Notes under the pieces: generated by a model
Told to the model about the DNA's origin: nothing
The model's database searches: none
Seen by the model: only the letters and a program-made list of their open reading frames with translations
Part shown: in pieces, positions 28,210 through 40,579 of the stretch
Layout of the letters: every line of letters begins with the position of its first letter
Position numbering within the stretch: position 1 is the stretch's first letter
From: Adineta ricciae
Taxonomy: Eukaryota; Rotifera; Eurotatoria; Adinetida; Adinetidae
DNA length: 64,000 bases
Direction of reading: 5' to 3'
Assembly: GCA_905250025.1 (NCBI GenBank)
Contig: CAJNOJ010000050.1
Span: 188,135-252,134 of the forward strand
Translations under genes and position numbers: made by a program

Positions 28210-29017
28210 TTACTTTGGTGACGACGATCGGGATCTTTGTCGATAATCGCGTTTATTTGATTGGACTGGACTACGTGATCGTGAATAGCGTCGACGACGA
28301 TCATAACTTCTACAGAAACATCAGCTATACACATGTAGCACAACTCCAGATGTTACCTGTCATCTTGTCGCGGTGAATAACGACGACGATCTCTAGATGA
28401 GCCATGATCTCCGCCGCGAGAATATCGGTCACCACCATTATACCCACCACGACGACCACCTACAGTACGTTTTCGTGCATAGGAAACGCCGATGCGTGAA
28501 TTATCGATATTTCTAATAAAAGAAGAAGATAAAAATCATAAGTTTTTGTTTCTCCATTAATCGAATAACTTACTTTCCATCCATGGCTTGTATAGCATCT
28601 TCAGCATCATTGCGATGTTTATAATTGACAAACGCAAAACACGGCGGATTTGTTGCCATCCAAACCTGAACAAGATAGCTAGACTTGATTATCAGTTTTC
28701 TCAGATGGTAGAAACATACTTCGTTGATTTTTCCGAATTTTCCAAAGATTTTCTCAATGTCGCGTCGAGATGTGCGAGGATTCAGCGGTGAAATATGTAA
28801 GCGGTAACCTGATTCACCATCCCATTTTGGTGCATGTGCTGCGCGACCACTAGCGAACAAAACAACATTAGTCTATGAAAATAATTGGAAGCAAAGTTTC
28901 TTACGAGGATGTCGAGGATAATGAACGTGATCGAGATCCCGATCTTGATCTCGATTTTGATTTGGATGGTGATCTGGAACTTGCTCTATCATGACTGTGA
29001 TTACGATTTTGGCTCAT
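28210..29017 (-). CDS. SR-type splicing regulator, paralogue A (RS-RRM-RS)
   Basis: Five exons (29017-28905, 28849-28720, 28665-28574, 28512-28357, 28309-28210) join in phase to 196 residues. An N-terminal RS segment (SRSPSKSKSRSRSGSRSRS) precedes one RRM (YRLHISPLNPRTSRRDIEKI, EVWMATNPPCFAFVNY, AMDGK). A Gly/Arg segment (GGRRGGYNGGDRYSRGG) and a short RS tail follow. It shares RRM motifs and overall plan with the downstream paralogue at 26232-27807, so the pair arose by duplication. An alternative 3' exon encoding SRRNRPSSRDRSPQQQ lies at about 28100-28165 and suggests alternative splicing. The predicted role is nuclear pre-mRNA splicing control. Confidence 0.88.
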
Positions 29018-29853
29018 TGTGACCTTTTTCTCTGAACTAATTCAACGAAGTTTTCTATCTAGAAAAGAGACTATGCGAATTAAAATAACGTTATTACAAT
29101 AAAAATCGACTCGTTTCTATTGACTGACCGACTGACTGACACTGACACTGACGTTGACGTATAAGAAACAATAGTTTCAATTCTGCATCAATAGCAATCA
29201 ATCAAAAGAAAAGAAGACGAATGGAGGTTAGCTTAAGATGTGCTTAGTAGTGACATCAAAATCTTCGTGTCATGTGGAGTAATATGTGAATATTGTAAAA
29301 GATGATACTTAATACAGTGGTTCTAAGTGTGTTGAAAAATTATAAAGCATCTATGAGATATGAAAAGAGGGAGCCACTGTACGGCATGAACTTGATAGAG
29401 TTAAATATTATATGAAGTGATCATAACGAGTAGTATATCAATCGTGCACTTATCTATAGGAAAGGAACTGTTGTTCGGCAGTGAATTCAACGAATTGAAG
29501 ATGACTCATTTTGGAAGATGTTTGTCAAAAAGCTCTTTCCTGGTATTAATTATGAAAACAGGCAAACAAATTTAGATCAATTGAGGAACGGCAGGCTCTC
29601 ATGGAAACAATTTAACATGCACTATTTGTGAACGAAAGAAAGGAAAAAGAGGGAAGATTGTCGGAAGTTTCTGGGTGTTTTGCTTTCTGTCTCCTTCTTT
29701 ATTCATTAGAAAAGAATTTAATAAAGTGATCGTGATTGACAAACACTAACCGAGAAGAAAGAAAAACGTAAAGTATTCATTAAGTATTCTTTCCATTTTC
29801 CTTTCTTTTCCCTTATACTCGTTTACACAAGTTCACTTTGACGATCAATATCA
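29018..29853. other. Divergent promoter region
   Basis: Lies between the SR-protein gene (-) and the NWD gene (+). It contains a short tandem array of ctgac-type units at about 29120-29158. No gene is seen. Confidence 0.45.
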
Positions 29854-32800
29854 ATGCCTGAACTAATACCTACTGATGCTCAAGATGCAGAACTTATTCA
29901 ACATATCTTCTTCGGTAAATTGGATAATCTACCGAGTCTTACTTCCAAAATTGTCCGAATCTTTACTTCGTCAACATTTACAGGTAGATGAGATCGTAAT
30001 CTCTTCTTTCGATAAAACTAAAAGCAAATTTGTGTAGATACAAGTATGGAACGAAACTCGCTAATGCAGCATACATATCCAAAACTAAAAGAGTATTGCC
30101 GAGAGAAGCATGGCCTAGAATTTCAGGTTGTAGATATGCGTTGGGGTGTGCGTGATGAAGCAACAGATGATCATAAAACAACCGAACTATGTATGCAGGA
30201 AATTGATAATTGTCAACGTGTTTCTGTTGGACCAAATTTTGTGGTAATACTAAATTTCCTTTTGTTGAAATTTGCGTTTGTCCTCATAGGTATTTCTCGG
30301 TCAAAAATATGGTTATCGACCATTACCAACGAAAATCGAGGGGGCTGAATTTGCTTTGATTTTATCCGTTTCGAGTCCAGTCGATGCAAAATTACTTAAA
30401 CAATGGTATAAACTTGATTCGAATAATATTCCAAATTTATACTGTTTACAACCTGTCAGTTCAATATTTACTAATTTCACAAATAAAGCGCATCCACGTC
30501 TAATGGAGGAAGATCAAAGTCAATGGTGGGAAACCATGGGTAAACTGAACCGAGCTGTACGTAGTGCTGCTTTCGAACTTTTGAAAAAAGGCGATTTTTC
30601 CGCACAGGACAATCATCGATACAATTGGTCAGGTAGGTTCGTTTTGTCATCCAAAAAGTGAAGGAAGCACTCTTTGAAAATATAGTAACTGAACAAGAAG
30701 TTGTTCGTGGCATCCTGAATGCTAAAGACACAGTAGATCATACATTAGCCTTCTTCCGCCATATTGAGAATATTAACGTTGCTTTACTACGTCATTCGAT
30801 GAAATTTATCGATATCGCATCGAAGCAAATTGATGAAGAAGCACAAACTATGCTGTCGGATTTGCGTGATGTTCGCGTTAGTTGATTTTCATTTGAATAA
30901 CACAAGCAATTTACATATTCATTTGTATTTTCCCTCTAGGTGCCAGCAACGTTACCAGCAAGCAGTATCATCCGCTATACAGTTCAATGGTCGGATGAAG
31001 ATGGTTTAAATAAGAATGTGCATGCGGATTATTTGCAAGATTTCATTGACACATTCTACCGACGAATTGTCGAATTGATCGATCGTGGTGTTGGTCAACA
31101 AAAAAGTCTAGCTTCAAACCGGTAAGAGTTACCTATTCATAGTCTTTATCGAAAAATCTTTCGTGTTAGAGTTTACACGGAAATCCTTCAACAACTTCAT
31201 GTTGTAAATAACTTCAGTCAAGATTTTCAAGGACGTTCGGATATTCTCGAACGTGTCCGACACTATGTGCAAGGTTCTTCAAAACAACCGGTAGTTCTCT
31301 GGGGCGAGGGCGGTTGTGGCAAATCGAGTATGTTAGCCAAAATCGCGTCCGAATCGACTTCATGGTTCTTATCGAAAAATTGTACGCCAATACGGCTCGT
31401 TCGATTCCTCGGTACTACACCCGATAGTTCATCGATTGGACCATTGTTGCGTAGTGTTTGTCAACAATTAAGCTATGTATATCAAGTACCTGACAATACA
31501 ATTCCGGTTGAACTATCTCAATTAACCAATCACTTCAAGCGTCTATTAGAAAAAGCAACTGTCGACAAACCTTTATGTATTTTCTTCGATTCCTTAGATC
31601 AACTATCGTCTGCTGATGGCGCACATTCGATGTCTTGGCTACCTCCAACTCTACCTAATCATGTCAAACTAGTGCGATGACTCAGTTCTTGAAAATGATT
31701 CAATTAGAATTCTCGCTTTTAGATTGTTTCAACATTACCTGGAATATTCAATATACTAAATACGCTTCGAAATCTGATCGATAGTCGAGAAAACTTTGTT
31801 CAAGTACGAATTCGATCTTTCTTTTGTTGATCATCTATATTTTGCATATATAGATTAAACCATTAGGAGAGGAACTGGGAAAAACAGTTCTCAAAGCATG
31901 GCTAGCTCGTCAACATCGAACGATCACCGATGTACAATGGTATTTGTTTCTCAATTACCAATTTTCTACTAATCCTTTTTCGAAAATCTCTCCTAGGTCA
32001 TTAGTTCATGAAAGACTTGCCGAATGTAATATTCCTTTATATGTTAAATTAGTGTTTGATGAGATCAAACTATGGAAATCATATACAAAAACCGAAGAAA
32101 AAGATTTAGCAAAATCAGTTTCAACTTCAATCAATAAATTACTTGGCCGAATAGAGAATGCACATGGACATATTTTAGTTGGACATGCGTTATCTTACAT
32201 CACTGCCTCAAAATCTGGCTTAAGCGAAGCAGAACTAGAAGATCTGATATCACTCGACGAAACAGTTTTGAATGATGTTTACCAATACCATCTACCACCT
32301 ATACGACGGATTCCACCGCTATTGTGGACTCGAATTCGAAATGATCTACCGAATTATCTAGTCGAAAGAGAAGCTGAAGGTGTGAGCGTTGTAAGTTGGT
32401 ATCATCGGCAATTTGCGGAAGGTAAGGGGTTCATTAAACATACATTGAATAGGAACTTTGTCTTTGCGCTTTTCGTATAGTCTCACATGAACGTTACTTA
32501 GCCAATCCAGAGGAACGTCGTACATATCATTCGCAAATGGCTGATTACTTTCTTGGCATCTGGGCTAGTCGTCCGAAGCCGTTTCAGTTTTCTGATCAGC
32601 AGAAGCGTATGTTCAATCTAACATCAACTGACGGTGAAGCTGATCGTAAAGTACCCGCTCAACCTCTGATATTCGCAGCAACAAATACGTCGGCAACTAC
32701 CGATACCTCGACAGTTCGTTATAATTTACGTAAACTAAGCGAACTGCCATTTCAATTAATCCGCGCACAACGCGTCGATGATCTCTATACTCATGTACTA

Positions 32801-35800
32801 TTTAATTATGACTTCATTCATGCAAAACTATCATGTATGCCGTTGAATTTATGCATTTTCGATTATGAAAGTGCCTTAGAAGATGCCTATGAGAAAGAAG
32901 TACGGATGATAACATCGAAATAGATGAAAACATTGCATTTACTCTATTCTAGGTTAAATTAATGAGTGACGCACTTCGATTATCCAGTTCAGTTCTAGCT
33001 GCTGATCCAAATAATTTAGCTTGTCAAATCATTGGTCGTCTATTGCCATTCTATACGACGTGTCGAAAAATTGCGTCATTCATTGATCAATGCGAAAGCA
33101 CTGGTCTGCAAGTGATGGGTCTCGTGCCAGCATATAATACGTTAGCATCACCTGGCGGGCCACTTGTTTACTCATTAGAAGCGCATCAATTTGCTGTTTA
33201 TGGTCTCGAGGTAGTGTCCGCCGGTCAACATCTTCTGACAGTGTCGAATAAATTCATTGTATTCGATCTATCAAGCGGTGATATTGTACGAATTATTGAC
33301 CCAAAAATTGAGGGGATTATGACGTTCTTGTCTGTTGCACCTGACCAACGATATTGTGTGACGACTACTATCAGTAATCAGTATATTATTTGTAATCTTT
33401 TAACTGGAGAATTTATTCTACGCGATTTTCAAACTGGAGGCAGTACGACAAAGTCTACGAATAAAAGTAGCGGACAACCGAGTGATCCACTGTTAGGTGC
33501 CGCTGCTAATAATACTCATTTTGCGATATGGTCGGCGAAAATGTATCAAGTGTACAAAAATACAGGTAAAATGTATTCAAACTAGGAAAGTTTTGTCGTG
33601 CAAGTTCCGTTCCATATAGGAGAATTACTTACAACGCAAACGACGCGTTTTCAAATTATTCAAATCGAAGTATTGGACGGTCCAGAAGTCGAAATAGTCT
33701 GTCGATCGGAAGACGTCAAAGACGATCAAGATGTTGTACGTGATCGTATGATCATCGATTATTCTTTTGTTCCACCTATCGACTATTCAGCAGATCCCAT
33801 AGATAATGGTGAAAATAATCCGCCGCGTTGTTTGACCGGCGGAAGAAAAAATATCCATAGTGCATTGGTATTAACACGAGATAAACGACGAATGTATACA
33901 TGTTGTGAAATTAATGATAACAATGTTGAAATGTATCTGAACAAACCTCATCCAGTGAATTTTACAACTCAACGTATATGGGCGTTTGATCATCAGTTAT
34001 ATGAAAATAAGGATCGGTTAGTTTTCTGCTTTCTCCTTCCAAATTCGATGTTCTTCGTTCTATTCCTAGAGTATTTTCATTCATTTTAAGTAATGATGAA
34101 AATTATCTCATGGCCGTAGTATTCAAAGGTTTCAAAATCTTTTCATTTCGTTCCTATCTCTGGAAAACATGTCTTCTACCTGGAAGTGTACGAAATATTA
34201 TGAGCGGAACAAAGCGTTTGACCTATACCGCAGCATTCTCTCATGATAATCGGTAAGCTGTTAATGAACATGAAATTTTCAATGTGTAAAAGCAATGATT
34301 GTTTAGTTATTGTATAGCATGTGTTAAATCAACGGTTTATATATTTGAAATCGAATGGGGTGATTTAATTGCATCATTCGATTCCCATTTTGGTCGTATA
34401 CTTGTTTTAAAATGCTTATCAACTGCTACGGGTGGAAATAATTATATCATTACCACTGGTATGGACAAAACAACGAAAGTATGGAATCTGCAAAATGCTC
34501 GAGAAAAATCGATCACGATCGCGCAATTAGATAAAACTATTGAGATGATGCATATATCAACAGAAACACAAATGATTCTCGCTCAAACACGTACACAATT
34601 TTGCTTATTCGACATGAGGAATGGAGCGATTCTTGGACAATTATCTGCAAATCCACATGGATCAATCTATCAATGTAAGAGTTCTATTTTTGATTGAAAA
34701 CACAAAAATCAGTTGTTTGATACTCTTAAGGTACGACTATGTGCACAAACGGCTTATTTGCAGCATCAGCTGAGTCGGGCAATCTGGTGTTATGGGATAT
34801 TGAGGAACGAAAGCCAAGTTTTGTCACACCGCTTAAAAATATCTTTCAACTTCTTCTTCATACAGCTGAAACAATGGTAAAACAAGAATTCGCTTTACCA
34901 ACTGATAGTTCAATTCTTCTTTTCATGACATCTAGGTGTTAGTTGTAACTTGTGAAGCAGCAGTAGCAGCTGTTCCTAGTGCATCGAACAATGCACCTGC
35001 GAGCAACGCTTATCTGGGCCAAACCGTTCGAGCTACTTCATATGCATTACCGGATGGTGATATTGTCTATGAAATACTATCGAATATCAAACGTATGAAT
35101 CAACCGAAAAAAATTGTATGTACTGCTGATGATATGTATCTCGTGTGCATCGAAGAGAAGAAAAATACCGAAGTTTTGGCTTTGTACGATCCAATGACAG
35201 GAGAACATGTTTCTAACATGAAACTGAATTATCCAGCCTATAAGGATATTACATCAATGGCAGCCATTCCAAAACAACCATATCTTATTGGTTTGATTGA
35301 TGGCGAAAAAGGAATAGTGATGAATCTTCGAGATAAAAAGGTAGATGAATGTTTTTCTGGAAGCTGCTGTTATCTGTTCTGTTATAGGTTCAAATCACTT
35401 TACCAAAATGGGGCGGTCAGATCTCTGCGGATGGCAAATTCGGCCTCTTTGCACCGACACGCGGTGGTCTCGAAATATTCGATTTTCGTAATGGTAAAGT
35501 TGTTCGTACATTAATCGGCAAAGTTGCTGAAGGTGTCTTCGATGTGATTACATTTTTTACTCCAACTAATCAACACGTTATCTATTACAACAAAGGGAAA
35601 CGCACGATTCGCGTATTTCGCTCTATCGATGGTCGACAAATAGCTGATATGAAATGTCCAGCTAAAGTTCGACAGGCATACGCAACACATGATGGACGAG
35701 CTCTCATTGTTGGATACGAAGATGGAGTTATACAAACGTTCTTAATCGTTGATCCTTATGAACCGTCGACTATCGCTCATTTGAAACACTGGAGACAACA

Positions 35801-35873
35801 GCAATTTGGTGCAGAATTAGAAGCTATGCAGCAGGAACTCGCAGAAAAACAATCTGAACAAGCATCATCTTAA
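29854..35873 (+). CDS. NWD1/NWD2-like NACHT and WD-repeat STAND ATPase
   Basis: Seventeen exons (29854-29983, 30038-30243, 30290-30632, 30686-30876, 30940-31121, 31170-31671, 31723-31803, 31854-31939, 31997-32421, 32481-32899, 32953-33549, 33586-34016, 34070-34252, 34307-34674, 34731-34876, 34936-35340, 35388-35873) give about 1726 residues, close to human NWD2 (1742). The N-terminal DUF4062-like part has LEFQVVDMRWGVRDEA. The NACHT module has Walker A WGEGGCGKSSM and Walker B LCIFFDSLDQLS. A helical STAND arm follows, then WD-type blades (TTGMDKTTKVWNLQ, LVLWDIEERKPS), ending in the characteristic GKFGLFAPTRGGLEIFDF and GVFDVI. These act as nucleotide-switch scaffolds; NWD1/2 roles are poorly known. 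One junction (33550-33585) is problematic, because read straight through it contains an in-frame TAG. Confidence 0.92.
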
Positions 35874-36269
35874 AATTTTTCTACCGTTCTGTACAAGCGC
35901 GAGACCGTGCCGTATATGTCTAATAAATTATTGTTTTTCGTCTTGTTTCGTGTTAAACATCAAAGGGAGAAAAAAAATTGATTATTATGAAACGCTATCA
36001 TTTATCCAGACATGCGTTACACTAAAAAAAACACGCATCTATTAATATTCCATTGAACAGATCTCTTTTTTGTCTTGAAGATCATTTCATACTTCGTGTC
36101 CTCTGCTTCATTTGATTGTATTCCGACTTGATTGTAACGAAATATCATTACTCATTTGCATAGAGTATAGTAAGTTGTTTTTTTTCATTATGCTTTCCTT
36201 ACTTTAACAAAACAACAACGTCAGCCGTTTGCCAGGATAACTTCCCCGTATGTCAAGTGCTAAACGGTA

Positions 36270-36296
36270 TTTGCAACGTCAGTCTGACATTGCAAA
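36270..36296. repeat. Near-perfect hairpin (13-bp arms)
   Basis: TTTGCAACGTCAG and CTGACATTGCAAA are inverted around a single T with one mismatch. It lies in the 1 kb gap between the NWD and ATG4 genes, which otherwise shows nothing. Confidence 0.7.
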
Positions 36297-36926
36297 TGAC
36301 AGTTTGCCGCGATTTTTCTGATAAGAACATACACCCTGAAATGACTAAATAATTCGCACGTGGAAACATGTAATCTAACATAACGAAGAATGTGACATAT
36401 GTTGACGTCAAAACAGTTCCGGCGATAAATATAATTATCAGAGAGTAGATGACAGAAGAAGTTTTGTGAGATTTGAAACAAAATAGATTCTGCTGATAAA
36501 TAATTCATTACTGAATGTGATAATCGTTATTCAAATGAGATAATTGGAATTCACAGCCATACTCCAACAGAAAAGAGAATCAATTTAAGTTCGAAGTTAA
36601 GTCGTTTAACTTGTTTTTCGTATGAGTGCACCCAACTAATTGAGTGTAACTATCTCCATCATTTGTTAAATAGTACACTTGACGGATCCATAGAGTGCAT
36701 ATTGTTTGTCTAACAGCGCCATCTCTCGTTGTCTTGAATTTTGCTTAAATTAACCACGAATCATTGTTCAAGACATGTAATGAAATGAATGCCCGTAAAT
36801 AAACATGTAAATATTTCATATTGAGTTGTTCTCGATCATGATACTTTATTAAACACATTTGACTAATTAGTTTATTTAGTTATTCTATGTTTGATCTTCT
36901 ATAATTGTTCATTTCCAAGAATTAAA

Positions 36927-39125
36927 ATGACAGACAATAATTCCAATAGTCATTTTAATCCACGATGCAAGGCACAGTCAACATCTCAACTTCTAACACC
37001 TGAGTCAGCCACTGTGAAATCGAATTCATCTACACCGTCACCTGCCTCGTCCACATCGTCGTTAGCTATGTCAAATAGTCCCAAGAATAGTCTGTCATCA
37101 TTTCTCAAAATTCCACTGCCGAATCGAAAATCAGTAGTAACACAGCCAGCAGAAGATCGTTTTGTTATGACACTCATTAAAAGTCCATCAACACATTCAC
37201 CGCGTTCATCTTCGAACGACTTTTCCATAGCCGCAACGACTACCACTAGTCACGTACCACAAGCGACAACAACGAACGAGGACACAGGAAATAATAGTAA
37301 ATTTTTCAAGAATAAAGTGACAGCTGCCTTTAATCATATGAAATACCGTAAGTTTACGAATAATTGTCAGGTGTATTAATGTTCTTTCGCTCTCATTAGG
37401 TTGGGTCGTACGAATGAGACCAAATTTTCGAACTAATGAATCACCAATCTATTTCTTGGGAAAGAAGTACAATGGAAAAGACGGTAAATCGACATGACTT
37501 GTTCGGAAAAATTATTTGAAAGAATCTTTCTTCATTTAGAAACCGCATATGATGATCTTCCTCGTCCTCATAGTGAACATTCTTATGCCAGTTTTCTCAA
37601 AGCATTTTCACAACGAATTTATCTTTCCTATCGAAAACAATTCGAACCATTGAACGGTCTCACACGTAGTGGAGATCCGATAACATCCGATTGTGGCTGG
37701 GGATGTATGATACGTTGTGCTCAGATGTTACTTGCTCAAACATTACTCATCCACATGACGAATACAGTTAATCTACCTCATTCAACTATACAAATTGCAG
37801 ATAAATGTAAAGCGTTGAATGTTGCTTCAAATTTACTTGATGTAATTGTATTTCAGGTCCACGTCGAAATTCCATCGAATGCTTTCGAAATGCAAATCGA
37901 GCTAGCCGACGAATGCAGACCTATACAGATATTATTCGACTATTTGGCGATTTTCCCAATGTCAAATGTCCATTTGGCATTCATAAGTACGAAAAGATGA
38001 TTTCGGTGAATGATACAATGATGAACTATTTAGAATCGTTGAAATCGGTACTACACACGGTATTCGTCCCGGTGACTTTTTCGGACCGGTGAGTGCGGCT
38101 CATTGCTTGAAAGAAGCTCTGCAATCAGCTGTGGAATTAAATCAAATATCCGACATACTTCGAATCTATATCAGTCAAGATGCAATCAGTGAGATTTGAT
38201 GTTTGTACATATCAATGTCTTTTCTCATTCGATGTTTGTAGTCTACCGACAAGACGTGATTGATCTATGTGCAGCGCCACCGAGTTCACCGAAAAATTCA
38301 ACGACTTCCAACGAAAATCATGCCTCCGGTTGGTCCACATCGTTACTCATTCTTGTACCATTGAGATTAGGTTTAAATGAACTTGATTTAACATACGAAT
38401 CGTATTTGAAAGAAGCTTTGAAATTAACTCAAACAGTGGGAATCATTGGTGGAAGTCCACGACATGCTGTTTATATTCTTGGCTTTCAAGATGAAAGTTT
38501 TATTGATCTCGATCCACATTTTAGTCAAACAACTGTTAACGTTCTTGATGATGTTTTCGATTTATCGGTATGAGAGAGAAAGCACGCGCAGAATCCGCAC
38601 AATTTCATTTCGGCATCTTTTTAGAGTTACTCGTGCTCGTCGCCGAAAAAATTAACTGCAAAAAAGATGGATCCAAGTTGTACATTGGGATTCTATTGTC
38701 GTGATAAAGCTGACTTTGAAATGTTTTGTGCACAGGTAAATGAAACCATAGACTGCGTGTGATTTTCAGTCAATCATTTTTAGTGGAATCATGTTTGTCA
38801 TGCGGCTAGTGAAGATCGACGTACATGTCCAATATTTCGTATCGAACGTGGCACATTTCAGGAGAACCATGCACGTCTCTTAAATTTCGATTATCCGTCG
38901 TTGAACGATGACGAACATGTTTTTCTTCGTGTAACTAAACTACCCGCATCTGGTAGTAGTTCACCGTTATCAATGACGAACTCTTACTCATCAAAAAAAT
39001 CCAATATCTCAACACAACAAACTCATGAAGTCTGGAGTGATAATGGTCGTTTATTAAATGAAAATTCGACCAAAAATCATCGTACTCGAAAGCATTCTCT
39101 TTCAGATGACTATGTATTCTTGTAA
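36927..39125 (+). CDS. ATG4 autophagy cysteine protease (ATG4C/D-like)
   Basis: Eight exons (36927-37347, 37400-37483, 37540-37806, 37857-37986, 38034-38188, 38242-38567, 38625-38735, 38784-39125) join in phase to about 611 residues. A Ser/Thr-rich N-terminal extension of about 130 residues precedes the peptidase C54 domain. The catalytic Cys sits in DCGWGCMIRCAQM, the conserved block THGIRPGDFFGP follows, and the Asp/His pair is in FIDLDPHFSQ. MDPSCTLGFYCR is also typical. ATG4 cleaves the C-terminus of ATG8/LC3 precursors and removes them from lipid in the cytosol. The long N-terminal extension and the C-terminal tail resemble ATG4C/D. The protein ends in DDYVFL, a plausible LC3-interacting motif. 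The start was set at ATG 36927; the frame upstream has no better ATG. Confidence 0.95.
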
Positions 39126-39606
39126 TTTTCTGGAAAATGCCTTTTTTTCCTCTCTTGTGTTGCCTATGAATTCTAGTCATTACATCGCGTGCAATGAAAT
39201 ACCTTTCAGTTATCCAGATTCTAAATCTGTTGTACATTGATCATCGAAATATTCTTGTATATACGTGTACGTTCGTTTTCTTTTTCTCGTTGGGAAGTGG
39301 GTGCTGTAACATATATTTATCTATGTATCACTATGTCCGATTCATATTTATAAGAATGAAATCTTGAGATGATTTATTGTATCAATGAACGGTGTTCTTT
39401 TTTCGTTCTAGATGATTTCATCGTTGATTATTATCTTGCAAGTATCATCTAGCAGAACTTCTTCTTAATTCAAAAGTCTTCGTTCTAGTACGCTAATGAT
39501 CAATGCAGGAGCGATTCTCAATGTTAACTTGTAAGATGAATATTGTCGAGTAAATGACCTAGCAGTTTTCCCTTGTGTTCATAGAAAGCGACGAGATGTG
39601 GGTTTT

Positions 39607-39938
<332 letters not shown>

Positions 39939-40579
39939 TGCATCATAATCACATACACACGAGATGATTGACAGGACAATGTTAAATATACATGCATGTT
40001 AATGTCGGGGAATGCGACTTTTTTGTTATTTGAAATAAAAGAAACATGTTTTTACTCTGTCGTCTTTTCTTTTTACTGAAATATCTCATTTAGTTTTTGT
40101 CGTTTTAGAAATATCTAAGAAAATCTATCAATTGATTGCATCATTGTGAATACAGTATTCGATGTTCTATGAAATTAGTCATTTGTCTTTCACATCTAAT
40201 TACTACTTGTCTTTCATTACCATCTTCTCGTTTATTATTGGTTCAATTGAAACATCCAACTAATAACTCGAGATGTTCGGTTTTTCTTTTCATTCCTACG
40301 TCAAAAAGCGAATAACATAGATTCATTCGTTTTTTTCTCTTCTCTTCGTTCAATGTACTCATTCTTCAATTTTTCTTTCACTCTCTTTCTCTCCTTCTCC
40401 TCTCATGTGTAAGTATATGTATGCATCTGACCTCAAAACATCGTCATTACACTATCTGTAAAATAGATGACTAATGATGGACAAGATTGATAATCATAAC
40501 AATATTCAGTAGAACGAACGGACGAACGAACGCAAGCGAGTTCCTTTTCTTTCAGATTTCAGCTGTCGGATGTGTGCTG
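39939..40579. other. Intergenic, no supported gene
   Basis: A T-rich and CT-rich stretch upstream of the palmitoyltransferase start. An acceptor-like ctttctttcag at about 40550 suggests that a 5' non-coding exon may be spliced to the first coding exon. Confidence 0.4.

Noticed and set aside
28020..28376. 118-codon plus-strand frame
   Set aside because: It is the antisense shadow of the 3' exons of the SR-protein gene.
30633..30658. A 26-nt intron in the NWD gene
   Set aside because: A 54-nt intron using the acceptor AATATAG at 30685 gives the family sequence SVTEQEVVRGIL directly.
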